Origin: an uncultured Oscillospiraceae bacterium
Lineage (GTDB): Bacteria > Bacillota > Clostridia > Oscillospirales > Oscillospiraceae
DNA length: 6,819 nucleotides
Reading direction: 5' to 3'
Assembly: GCA_934561725.1 (NCBI GenBank)
Contig: CAKTGW010000060.1
Span: 1-6,819, forward strand
Made by a program: the position numbers and the translations under genes
In this document: piece by piece, positions 1 through 5,411 of the stretch
How positions within the stretch are numbered: position 1 is the first letter of the stretch
Layout: the number at the start of each line of letters is the position of its first letter
Notes under the pieces: model-generated
Told to the model about the DNA's origin: nothing
The model's input: the letters and a program-made list of their open reading frames with translations, nothing else
Databases searched by the model: none

Positions 1-198
1 GTGCAGTCCCGGTGTATCCATGATAACCAGCTGCGTATCTCCCGAATTGACGATCGCACAGATCCGGTTGCGGGTAGTCTGCGGTTTGTTTGAAACGATG
101 GCGATCTTTTCGCCCACCAATTGATTGGTCAGCGTGCTTTTGCCCACATTGGGGCGCCCGCAGATCGTGATCATCGCATTTTTTTTGATTTCTGACAT
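1..198 (-). CDS. era: GTPase Era, N-terminal part (cut by window edge)
   Basis: Era is a membrane-associated GTPase that binds the 3' end of 16S rRNA and helps assemble the 30S subunit. Only the first 66 codons are present; the gene runs off the left edge. Visible in the G domain: the P-loop GRPNVGKS (residues 14-21), the switch I stretch KPQTTRNRI (38-46) typical of Era, and the G3 motif DTPGLH (61-66). The KPQTTRNRI and DTPGLH signatures favour Era over Der/EngA. The KH domain that would confirm it is outside the window. The start at 198 is chosen because GAGGAG lies 9 bases upstream; an in-frame ATG at 234 has no good ribosome binding site and would overlap dgkA further. The gene overlaps the 3' end of dgkA by 28 bases, which suggests translational coupling. 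In B. subtilis cdd sits between dgkA and era; here it is absent. Confidence 0.95.
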   Translation of the reverse strand, partial: MSEIKKNAMITICGRPNVGKSTLTNQLVGEKIAIVSNKPQTTRNRICAIVNSGDTQLVIMDTPGLH

Positions 199-638
199 AC
201 TTTTGTTCTCCTCATTCGTATGAATTTTATCCATAGGGGCACAGTGAGGACAATTGCAGCCGCCCCCAGGGGATATCTTCTAATAAATTCCACCACACAC
301 TGCATACAGGCAGCATTGAAAAAAATAATTCCGCCTGTCACTGCAGACAGTGCTGCGGCACAGAGCACTGCACCCGCAGCGGCATCCTTGGCCCGCTCTA
401 TATGCGCCGAATACTCCGCAGTCACTGCATCGCACACGGCCTCTACTGCCGTATTCAGGCATTCAAGTGCCGTGACCGCAGCAATGCACAGCAATACGGT
501 ACACCACTGCAAGGCTGTGATACGGCAGATAAAGCCCGCCAGAACAACATAAAACGCCGCAGCCAGATGAATGCGCATATTGCGCTCTGTACATACCGTG
601 CGCCACACGCCACGCGCCGCATAGACAAAACACTTCAT
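171..638 (-). CDS. dgkA: Undecaprenol / diacylglycerol kinase, DgkA family
   Basis: Small integral membrane lipid kinase of 155 residues. In Gram-positive bacteria this family mainly phosphorylates undecaprenol to recycle the cell-wall carrier lipid; that substrate is family knowledge, not read from the sequence. The family signatures are intact: E18-x-N20-x-R22-x-H24 near the N terminus, E59..N62..E66..D70 in the [16 protein letters not shown] stretch, and AKDAAAGAV (83-91). These match the catalytic Glu/Asn/Asp/Lys set of DgkA. Three hydrophobic helices make the core (about 25-110). About 45 further residues follow, with a fourth hydrophobic stretch (about 123-140) and a very basic tail; B. 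subtilis DgkA ends near residue 123. There are 11 cysteines, which is unusually many. The start at 638 is one base after the ybeY stop and has only a weak ribosome binding site, so translation is probably coupled to ybeY. The 3' end overlaps era by 28 bases. Confidence 0.93.
   Translation of the reverse strand: MKCFVYAARGVWRTVCTERNMRIHLAAAFYVVLAGFICRITALQWCTVLLCIAAVTALECLNTAVEAVCDAVTAEYSAHIERAKDAAAGAVLCAAALSAVTGGIIFFNAACMQCVVEFIRRYPLGAAAIVLTVPLWIKFIRMRRTKVCQKSKKMR
208..213 (-). promoter_or_regulatory. Ribosome binding site of era
   Basis: GAGGAG on the minus strand, 9 bases before the ATG at 198. It lies inside the coding sequence of dgkA and decides between the two in-frame ATGs of era (198 versus 234) in favour of 198. 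Confidence 0.7.
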
Positions 639-639
639 G

Positions 640-1125
640 CTAGATGCCCAGAATGCGGCACACAGCCTTTTCGTGCTCACGCATAAGCTTTTTGTCTTCT
701 CCCTCGTCCATATGGTCATAGCCCAGCAGATGCAGGACAGAATGAATGGTCAGATAGCAGATCTCCCGCTCTTCGCCATGGCCGAATTCTTCTCCCTGCG
801 CTCTTGCACGCTCCAGAGAAATGGCCATATCTCCCAGCAGAATGGCTCCCGTCTCGGGATTGCGTTCGCACAGCTCCGCGTCAAAATTGCCGGGGTGCAG
901 CTCATTCATCGGAAAAGACAGTACATCCGTGGGGCGGTCTACGCCGCGAAATTCCAGATTGATGCTGTGGATACCTGCATCATCCGTGAGGAGCACATCC
1001 ACCTCACAGGGAACAGATATTCCCTCAGCCGCCAGTGCTGCATTGACAGCTTTTTTGATCAGCCTGGCCGCCTGGTTAGAGCCCAGGCCGGACTTGTCCC
1101 GGGAAATATAAATATCGTGCTTCAT
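640..1125 (-). CDS. ybeY: Endoribonuclease / rRNA maturation factor YbeY
   Basis: YbeY (YqfG in B. subtilis) is a cytoplasmic zinc-dependent RNase involved in 16S rRNA 3'-end processing and ribosome quality control. The 161-residue length is normal for the family. The metal-binding signature HSVLHLLGYDH occupies residues 128-138 and supplies His128, His132 and His138. The conserved FRGVDRPTDVLSFP stretch (59-72) includes the arginine that is invariant in the family, and LLGDMAIS (97-104) is also typical. The ATG at 1125 is 3 bases after the phoH stop, with AGGAAG about 9 bases upstream lying across the end of phoH. The dgkA start follows one base after the stop. Its position between phoH and dgkA-era is the classical order and fits a ribosome-maturation role shared with Era. 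In B. subtilis pgpH (yqfF) lies between phoH and ybeY; it is missing here. Confidence 0.97.
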   Translation of the reverse strand: MKHDIYISRDKSGLGSNQAARLIKKAVNAALAAEGISVPCEVDVLLTDDAGIHSINLEFRGVDRPTDVLSFPMNELHPGNFDAELCERNPETGAILLGDMAISLERARAQGEEFGHGEEREICYLTIHSVLHLLGYDHMDEGEDKKLMREHEKAVCRILGI

Positions 1126-1128
1126 AAC

Positions 1129-2136
1129 TTACTGCTTCCTTTTGTAGCGATGGGGCGGAATGGGCAATTTAGAGGTGTTTTCCTCCGATTTACTGTGCTT
1201 TTCATACGCCTCTATGATCCGCTGTACCAGCACATGGCGCACAACATCCGCCGCTGTCAGCCGGCAGATCTTGATATCCTCTATTCCCTCCAGTACGCGC
1301 ATGGCCTCTTTCAGTCCGCTGGGCTTATCCGAGGGCAGGTCGATCTGCGTTACGTCACCGGTAATGACCATTTTGGAGCCGAAGCCCATGCGGGTAAGAA
1401 ACATCTTCATCTGCTCCCGCGAGGTGTTCTGTGCCTCGTCCAGAATGATAAAGCTGTCATCCAGCGTCCGCCCGCGCATATACGCCAGAGGCGCTACCTC
1501 AATGTTGCCCTTTTCCAGGTATTTGTTATAGGTCTCCGCACCCAGCATATCAAACAGAGCGTCATACAGCGGGCGCAGGTATGGATCCACCTTGCTCTGC
1601 AAATCACCGGGCAGGAAGCCCAGGCGTTCGCCGGCTTCAACGGCCGGACGGGTCAGAATAATGCGGTTGACCTCTTTATTGCGGAAGGCTGCTACAGCAG
1701 CGGCTACTGCAAGGTAAGTCTTGCCCGTTCCGGCGGGGCCGATCCCCAGCGTGACCGTATTGTTCTGGATCGCCTCGATATACTGCTTCTGTCCCAAAGT
1801 TTTTGCCTTGACCGGCTTGCCCTTGGCTGTAATGCACACCACATCGCGCGCCAGCTCATTTACCTTGCTCTCACGGCCCTCTGTCACCAATTTGATGATA
1901 TACCGCACATTCTGTGCATCGATCTTCTCACCCTTGGCTGCCAGACTCAGCAGGCTGTCGATAGCCTTTTCGGCCAACATCACATTGTCGGCCTCTCCCG
2001 ATATTTTCAGCTGGTCATCCCGGTCCGTGACCTTTACGTCCAGTTCGGTCTCGATAATGCGCAGGTTCTGGTCAAAAGAGCCAAACACATCAATAATATG
2101 CTCCATGCGTTCTACAGATATCGTTTTCTCGATCAT
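1129..2136 (-). CDS. phoH: PhoH-family P-loop ATPase
   Basis: A 335-residue cytoplasmic ATPase of the PhoH/PhoL family, thought to act on RNA together with YbeY; its exact reaction is not settled. The N-terminal 100 residues resemble the KH-like region of the long PhoH type (LDVKVTDRDDQLKISG at 32-47). The helicase-like ATPase domain follows, with Walker A GPAGTGKT at 133-140, a conserved GERLGFLPGDLQSKVDPY stretch at 169-186, Walker B IILDEAQN at 230-237, and TGDVTQIDLP at 259-268. The tail is basic (HRYKRKQ). The start is placed at 2136: it overlaps the yqfD stop as ATGA and follows GGAGAGGAAG by about 8 bases. A longer reading back to 2226 merely reuses yqfD sequence in another frame. A sigma-A-like promoter inside yqfD may drive this gene and those downstream independently of sporulation. 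Confidence 0.97.
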   Translation of the reverse strand: MIEKTISVERMEHIIDVFGSFDQNLRIIETELDVKVTDRDDQLKISGEADNVMLAEKAIDSLLSLAAKGEKIDAQNVRYIIKLVTEGRESKVNELARDVVCITAKGKPVKAKTLGQKQYIEAIQNNTVTLGIGPAGTGKTYLAVAAAVAAFRNKEVNRIILTRPAVEAGERLGFLPGDLQSKVDPYLRPLYDALFDMLGAETYNKYLEKGNIEVAPLAYMRGRTLDDSFIILDEAQNTSREQMKMFLTRMGFGSKMVITGDVTQIDLPSDKPSGLKEAMRVLEGIEDIKICRLTAADVVRHVLVQRIIEAYEKHSKSEENTSKLPIPPHRYKRKQ

Positions 2137-3353
2137 GTGCTTTCTTCCTCTCCGGAGGGAATCTCCGCAGTCTGCCTTACAGCTATATTTTCCCGGCAGA
2201 CGGCGCGCAGAGTCATGTATACCCACCCGTTTTCTTCGCGGACAGAAAGCTGCTGCGACAGGATCTGTCCATCCGGGCCAATTTCCCGCTTCAGCCGCGC
2301 CGCCAGTTCATTTTGCAGTGTTGGATATACCTCTTCCGGCAGCTGCGTCTCAGAGTGAGACACATATTGCTTTCGTACCTCCTGAACCAGCGAAAACGGC
2401 AAAGTAAAAAGATCCTTGGCCTCCAAGTTCAATATGTTATAAATTGTATCACAACTGGTGCGGTAAATTCCAGTATTCTTATAAAAATTTAGACGTTTTT
2501 TGCCAAAAACAAGAGCAAAATTTCGTGCGGTACGCCCGGTCTCCTCTCTCACCTCCACCTGCAGCGGTGCTGCCGCCGTAAATTCATAGGTCGTCCGCGC
2601 CCACACTTCTCCCAGAGCGCTGACAAAGCTATAGCGCGCCGGTTTATCCCACAGCTCTATGCCGGGAACCGCCCCCGAGATCAGCACGTCCCCCGGCAGC
2701 ACCGCGCTCCCGGGAGCTACGGCCGCCGCGCCGCGAAACACATTTATGCTCTCTATCACGCCGCACTTGGCCGCAATGATGCTCTCCGGTACGCGGGCAT
2801 TATCCATCTCCGGTACCGGAATGCGTTCGCGGACGATCACCGTGGCCCTGCTTCCGTGGACATTCACCGTCAGAAAGCTCAGTTCCGGAAGAAGCTGAAG
2901 CGCCTGGGAACGGATACGGTCGGCACTGAAGCCGGTCCAATCCGCGCCTATAAAGACGCCGCAGCTTTCCAGCGCCCCAAGGATCTCTGAACGCGAGATC
3001 TGCTCATTTCCCCGAACATCAATATCCCATATGCGTAAGCTGGAGGCTCCCAAAAGCAGAAGCACGGCCAGCAGTCCCGCAAGCAGTGCATACCGCCGGC
3101 GGACACGGCTCAGCGTATAGCTTCCGCCCCGCCGGGCAAGTACAGTCAGCGTACACTGCGACTGCGCGGCACAGTCCCGTGCTGCTTTCAGGCAGCGCCG
3201 CGGAACGATGCAGCCAAGCTCTGTGGGAGATACCGCTCTGCACGCCATGAGCATTACTCCGCGGGACGCACAGCAGTTCAAAAAGAGTGCAGGTTCTGCA
3301 CCGCAGACAGATACCTGAGCCCATCCCCGCAGCTTTTCAACTGTTCTTTCCAT
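2133..3353 (-). CDS. yqfD: Sporulation protein YqfD (membrane-anchored)
   Basis: A 406-residue protein matching the YqfD family, a sigma-E-dependent sporulation protein of unknown biochemical role that sits beside yqfC in spore formers. Order of parts: a cytoplasmic N-terminal domain (1-87), one transmembrane helix (about 88-106, preceded by the basic RVRRR), then a POTRA-like stretch beginning IWDIDVRGNEQISRSEIL (108-125), followed by an extracytoplasmic C-terminal domain. Other family-like features are RERIPVPEM (175-183), the PGDVLISG segment (220-227) and the KRLNFYKN region (286-293). The N-terminal domain carries eight cysteines within residues 17-67, which looks unusual. The start at 3353 follows GAGGAGGA; an upstream in-frame ATG at 3410 lies inside yqfC and is less likely. 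The stop overlaps the phoH start. A strikingly AT-rich patch at about 2435-2520 contains promoter-like sequences directed at phoH. Confidence 0.93.
   Translation of the reverse strand: MERTVEKLRGWAQVSVCGAEPALFLNCCASRGVMLMACRAVSPTELGCIVPRRCLKAARDCAAQSQCTLTVLARRGGSYTLSRVRRRYALLAGLLAVLLLLGASSLRIWDIDVRGNEQISRSEILGALESCGVFIGADWTGFSADRIRSQALQLLPELSFLTVNVHGSRATVIVRERIPVPEMDNARVPESIIAAKCGVIESINVFRGAAAVAPGSAVLPGDVLISGAVPGIELWDKPARYSFVSALGEVWARTTYEFTAAAPLQVEVREETGRTARNFALVFGKKRLNFYKNTGIYRTSCDTIYNILNLEAKDLFTLPFSLVQEVRKQYVSHSETQLPEEVYPTLQNELAARLKREIGPDGQILSQQLSVREENGWVYMTLRAVCRENIAVRQTAEIPSGEEEST
2478..2506 (-). promoter_or_regulatory. Candidate sigma-A promoter inside yqfD, driving phoH onward
   Basis: On the minus strand a -35 box TTGGCA (2501-2506, five of six to TTGACA) is followed by a 17-base spacer and a -10 box TATAAG (2478-2483, five of six to TATAAT). 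Transcription would begin near 2471, about 335 bases before the phoH start. A second candidate just downstream is the extended -10 sequence TGATACAAT (2443-2451), which has no good -35. Both lie in an AT-rich patch of an otherwise GC-rich gene. The biological fit is good because yqfCD are sporulation genes while phoH, ybeY, dgkA and era are needed during growth. Part of the match could be forced by the encoded residues GKKRLNFYKN. Confidence 0.5.
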
Positions 3354-3363
3354 ATTTTCCTCC

Positions 3364-3627
3364 TCAGTCCAGCTCTGCAAGCAAAACTCTTCCGCGTATA
3401 TGTAGCTCACTGGCCGTCAGCCTTTCCAGCTCAAAGGCGTCGCCGCGCAGACACAGACTCTGCCCTCCGCAGGCGATCTCGATCCTTTCCGGCGAAAAGC
3501 TCCTGATCTTGCTGTAATTCTCAATAACGATCCGGTGGCTGCCGGTTATAATCAGCTTCGGTATATCCGGCAGCGCTTCTGCTGGAATGTCAAAGAATGC
3601 CGCAGTTTTCTCCAATCGCTTTCCCAT
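3364..3627 (-). CDS. yqfC: Sporulation protein YqfC
   Basis: A small 87-residue protein of the YqfC/YabP-like family, whose members are made in the mother cell under sigma-E and are found next to yqfD in spore formers. It has no membrane helix. Recognisable parts are the early acidic/hydrophobic segment FFDIPAEALPDIPKLIITG and the central HRIVIENYSKIRSFSPERIEI, typical of the family; the molecular function is unknown. The start is set at 3627 rather than the in-frame ATG at 3660, because a nearly ideal GGAGGT (3634-3639) lies 6 bases upstream of 3627 and would be inside the longer version. The stop is 10 bases before yqfD, whose ribosome binding site overlaps it. It is the first gene of the minus-strand operon and is divergent from ylbJ. 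Confidence 0.9.
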   Translation of the reverse strand: MGKRLEKTAAFFDIPAEALPDIPKLIITGSHRIVIENYSKIRSFSPERIEIACGGQSLCLRGDAFELERLTASELHIRGRVLLAELD

Positions 3628-3633
3628 TCCCAC

Positions 3634-3639
3634 ACCTCC
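3634..3639 (-). promoter_or_regulatory. Ribosome binding site of yqfC
   Basis: GGAGGT on the minus strand with a 6-base gap to the ATG at 3627. It decides the start of yqfC in favour of the shorter 87-residue product. Confidence 0.75.
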
Positions 3640-3647
3640 GCTGAGAG

Positions 3648-3677
3648 AATATATGCGCATGAAGGCCGCTTTAAGCC
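3648..3677 (-). promoter_or_regulatory. Candidate sigma-E promoter of yqfC
   Basis: The minus-strand octamer CATATATT (3648-3655) fits the sigma-E -10 consensus CATACAAT at six of eight positions, including the core CATA..T. Fourteen bases upstream lies GGCTTAAA (3670-3677), a weak match to the sigma-E -35. Transcription would start near 3641, leaving a leader of only about 14 bases that begins almost at the ribosome binding site. B. subtilis yqfCD are sigma-E dependent, which supports the idea but not this exact placement. Confidence 0.35.
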
Positions 3678-3685
3678 CATATAGT
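3656..3685 (+). promoter_or_regulatory. Candidate sigma-E promoter of ylbJ
   Basis: The plus-strand octamer CATATAGT (3678-3685) fits the sigma-E -10 core CATA...T, and CGCATGAA (3656-3663), 14 bases upstream, shares only the CAT of the -35 consensus. Transcription would begin near 3692, giving a short leader before GGGAGG (3705-3710) and the ATG at 3718. The -35 match is poor, so this is tentative. It overlaps the candidate promoter of yqfC on the other strand. Confidence 0.35.
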
Positions 3686-3693
3686 CTCCATAT

Positions 3694-3703
3694 ACGGACA
3701 AAC
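3694..3703 (+). promoter_or_regulatory. Possible SpoIIID binding site
   Basis: ACGGACAAAC fits nine of ten positions of the SpoIIID consensus WWRRACARNY. SpoIIID is the mother-cell regulator that switches off many sigma-E genes after engulfment. The site sits just after the proposed ylbJ start of transcription, where binding would repress. A ten-base degenerate match can arise by chance, so confidence is low. Confidence 0.25.
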
Positions 3704-3717
3704 CGGGAGGAATAAGC

Positions 3718-4689
3718 ATGTCCATCACTGCTATAAAACGCGTTTTTCCGCTCTGCTTTTCCGCGCTGGTCTTTGCCGCCATGCTGCGCTACTCCGCTGC
3801 CGCTGTAACTGGTGCCGGAGACGGGCTGGCACTCTGTGCCAATGTGATCGCGCCAACGCTTCTGCCCTTTTTTGTACTCTCCAATCTTCTGTGCGCGCTG
3901 GGCCTCCCCGGCTATCTCGGCCGCTGGGCCGAAAAGCCGCTGCGTGCGCTGTTTGGTGCCGGCGGCGCCGGTGCCAGTGCTTTTATTCTGGGGCTGACCG
4001 GCGGCTACCCGCTTGGCGCCGCCGCTGTAGCCCAGTTGTCCTCCAGCGGCGCCATATCAAAGGCCGAAGGACAAAAGCTGCTCCTGTTCTGCAACAACAC
4101 CGGCCCCGCCTTTATCATCGGCATGGCCGGGATCGGAGTTTTTCATTCGTCAGCACTGGGCGTTCTCCTGTATGCTGTCCACATACTTGCAGCTATCCTG
4201 ACCGGTGCCGCACTTTGTTCGGGCAACAAAGTGTCCTCTCCCCCGGACAGTGCCGTCTGCGCCGTGAATTTCTCCGCAGCCATGACCGACGCAATGACCC
4301 GCGCAGTCAAAAGCACGGCCATGATCTCCGGCTTTGTCATTTTCTTTTCCATGCTGGCTGCATTGATGCGCGAAAGCGGGCTGTTTACTGTTTTATCCGG
4401 CCTTTTATATGAACACACTGTACTCTCCATCGGCCAAAGCGAAAGCCTGATCCTTGGTCTGCTGGAATTGGGCAGCGGCATTGCCAGTCTGCGCGGGATG
4501 GCAGCTACTCCGGAAAATCTGGCGTTGTGCGCGTTTATTCTGGGCTGGGGCGGCATTTCCGTTCAATTTCAAACTGCCGCTGTAACCGTTTCTGCGGGGC
4601 TGAGGTGTGCACCCGCCGCATTTGCCAAGCTGCTTCATGGCCTTCTCTCGGCAAGCCTTGCATATTTTCTCTGTGCGCTGCTGATCTGA
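3718..4689 (+). CDS. ylbJ: YlbJ-like sporulation integral membrane protein (nucleoside-recognition/Gate domain)
   Basis: A 323-residue polytopic membrane protein with about eight hydrophobic helices. It belongs to the nucleoside-recognition (Gate) superfamily, and its motifs fit the YlbJ type: APTLLPFFVLSNLL (45-58), LGLTGGYPLGA (91-101), FCNNTGPAFIIG (124-135), LLELGSGI (248-255) and FILGWGGISVQFQ (273-285). In B. subtilis YlbJ is a sigma-E-dependent mother-cell membrane protein needed for proper spore cortex; what it carries is not established. The protein is shorter than B. subtilis YlbJ, which has about 400 residues. The start is firm: GGGAGG (3705-3710) stands 7 bases before the ATG. It is the only plus-strand gene, divergent from yqfC and convergent with the DUF2461 gene, and ends 8 bases before a shared hairpin terminator. 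Another Gate-domain transporter remains possible, but the divergent yqfCD neighbours support a sporulation role. Confidence 0.87.
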   Translation: MSITAIKRVFPLCFSALVFAAMLRYSAAAVTGAGDGLALCANVIAPTLLPFFVLSNLLCALGLPGYLGRWAEKPLRALFGAGGAGASAFILGLTGGYPLGAAAVAQLSSSGAISKAEGQKLLLFCNNTGPAFIIGMAGIGVFHSSALGVLLYAVHILAAILTGAALCSGNKVSSPPDSAVCAVNFSAAMTDAMTRAVKSTAMISGFVIFFSMLAALMRESGLFTVLSGLLYEHTVLSIGQSESLILGLLELGSGIASLRGMAATPENLALCAFILGWGGISVQFQTAAVTVSAGLRCAPAAFAKLLHGLLSASLAYFLCALLI

Positions 4690-4697
4690 ATACACAA

Positions 4698-4727
4698 AAG
4701 TCCCCCGGCCATATGGCCGGGGGACTT
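4698..4727. terminator. Bidirectional hairpin terminator between convergent genes
   Basis: A perfect 30-base palindrome with 13-base arms (AAGTCCCCCGGCC and its complement) around an ATAT loop. It lies 8 bases after the ylbJ stop and 3 bases after the stop of the minus-strand DUF2461 gene. The minus-strand transcript has the run TTTTGTGTATT after the stem and so looks like a proper intrinsic terminator. The plus-strand side is followed by GCATTACTG, which is poor in T, so termination of ylbJ may rely on the stem alone. Confidence 0.85.
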
Positions 4728-4730
4728 GCA

Positions 4731-5411
4731 TTACTGTTCCCATTCCGGAAATTTGAAATCCCGGAGCGCTTCATTCAAAAAAGCATTAAACGGACGCATT
4801 TTTCTGAACATTTCTGCCGCATATTCCGCAAGATCAGGCGACAGTACCTGCTGATCGCTCAGCGGGCAGTACACATACCAGCTCTTGTGCTTCAGCCATT
4901 CACCGCAGACGGCATCCGGAGCGTATTCACGGGGAATATTTTTGAGCTTCTCGCCCTGCACAGTAAAATGCCGGCTAAAATCCGGAGCATTCAGGATCGC
5001 CATCCATTCATCCGCATGGAAGAAAATATGCTCCCGCACCATCAGTGTAGCCTCCCGAAAAGAGGCCGTGTGCAGACCGCCGGCCAAAAACGAGCGATCT
5101 CCCGGCTGGATACTGATGAATCCCCCCACCGGGATGCTGCGTTTGCCCCAAGGCGAAATACTGGCGCGATAAGCCGGATTATAGGGCGGCTTATCGCGCC
5201 ACATGCGCACATCACGGGGCAAACGGAAAATCAGCTCTTCGGGCCGGCGCCACATCAGCTCCGGCTCATCCTCGCTGCTGCGGAACAGCAACTCCTGTAT
5301 CAATGCGGCAAACTCGCCGTCTGCCTCGGCCTTCTCCGCCTTGTGGGCGTGATACCACGCGCGGTTATTGTTGGCCTCCAGTGCCGCAAGATAATTCAAA
5401 GCCTCGCGCAT
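4731..5411 (-). CDS. DUF2461 family protein (TIGR02453-like)
   Basis: A 226-residue soluble protein of the DUF2461 family, whose function is unknown. Family hallmarks seen in order: LAALEANNNRAWYHAHK (8-24), RLPRDVRMWRDKPPYNPAYRA (63-83), SFLAGGLHTAS (107-117) near the middle, and a C-terminal half with FSRHFTVQGEKLKNIPREY (145-163). There is no signal peptide or membrane helix. The ATG at 5411 shares one base with the TGA of the upstream aminotransferase gene (TGATG), which implies translational coupling. There is no strong ribosome binding site, and the N terminus is a few residues shorter than usual, so a non-ATG start slightly upstream cannot be excluded. The stop is 3 bases before the hairpin terminator, marking the end of the operon. 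Confidence 0.88.
   Translation of the reverse strand: MREALNYLAALEANNNRAWYHAHKAEKAEADGEFAALIQELLFRSSEDEPELMWRRPEELIFRLPRDVRMWRDKPPYNPAYRASISPWGKRSIPVGGFISIQPGDRSFLAGGLHTASFREATLMVREHIFFHADEWMAILNAPDFSRHFTVQGEKLKNIPREYAPDAVCGEWLKHKSWYVYCPLSDQQVLSPDLAEYAAEMFRKMRPFNAFLNEALRDFKFPEWEQ

Noticed and set aside
2137..2226. A 30-codon N-terminal extension of phoH beginning at the ATG at 2226.
   Set aside because: This stretch is the end of yqfD read in another frame; the start at 2136 has a good ribosome binding site and the usual ATGA overlap.
637..2358. A 573-codon open frame on the plus strand, antisense to ybeY, phoH and the end of yqfD.
   Set aside because: It lies entirely opposite genes with clear motifs, has no ribosome binding site before its ATG, and its translation (rich in Gln, His, Arg and Leu without recognisable motifs) looks like a shadow of the codon bias of the real genes.
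3628..3660. A longer yqfC starting at the ATG at 3660.
   Set aside because: The near-perfect GGAGGT at 3634-3639 is correctly spaced for the ATG at 3627 and would lie inside the longer coding sequence.
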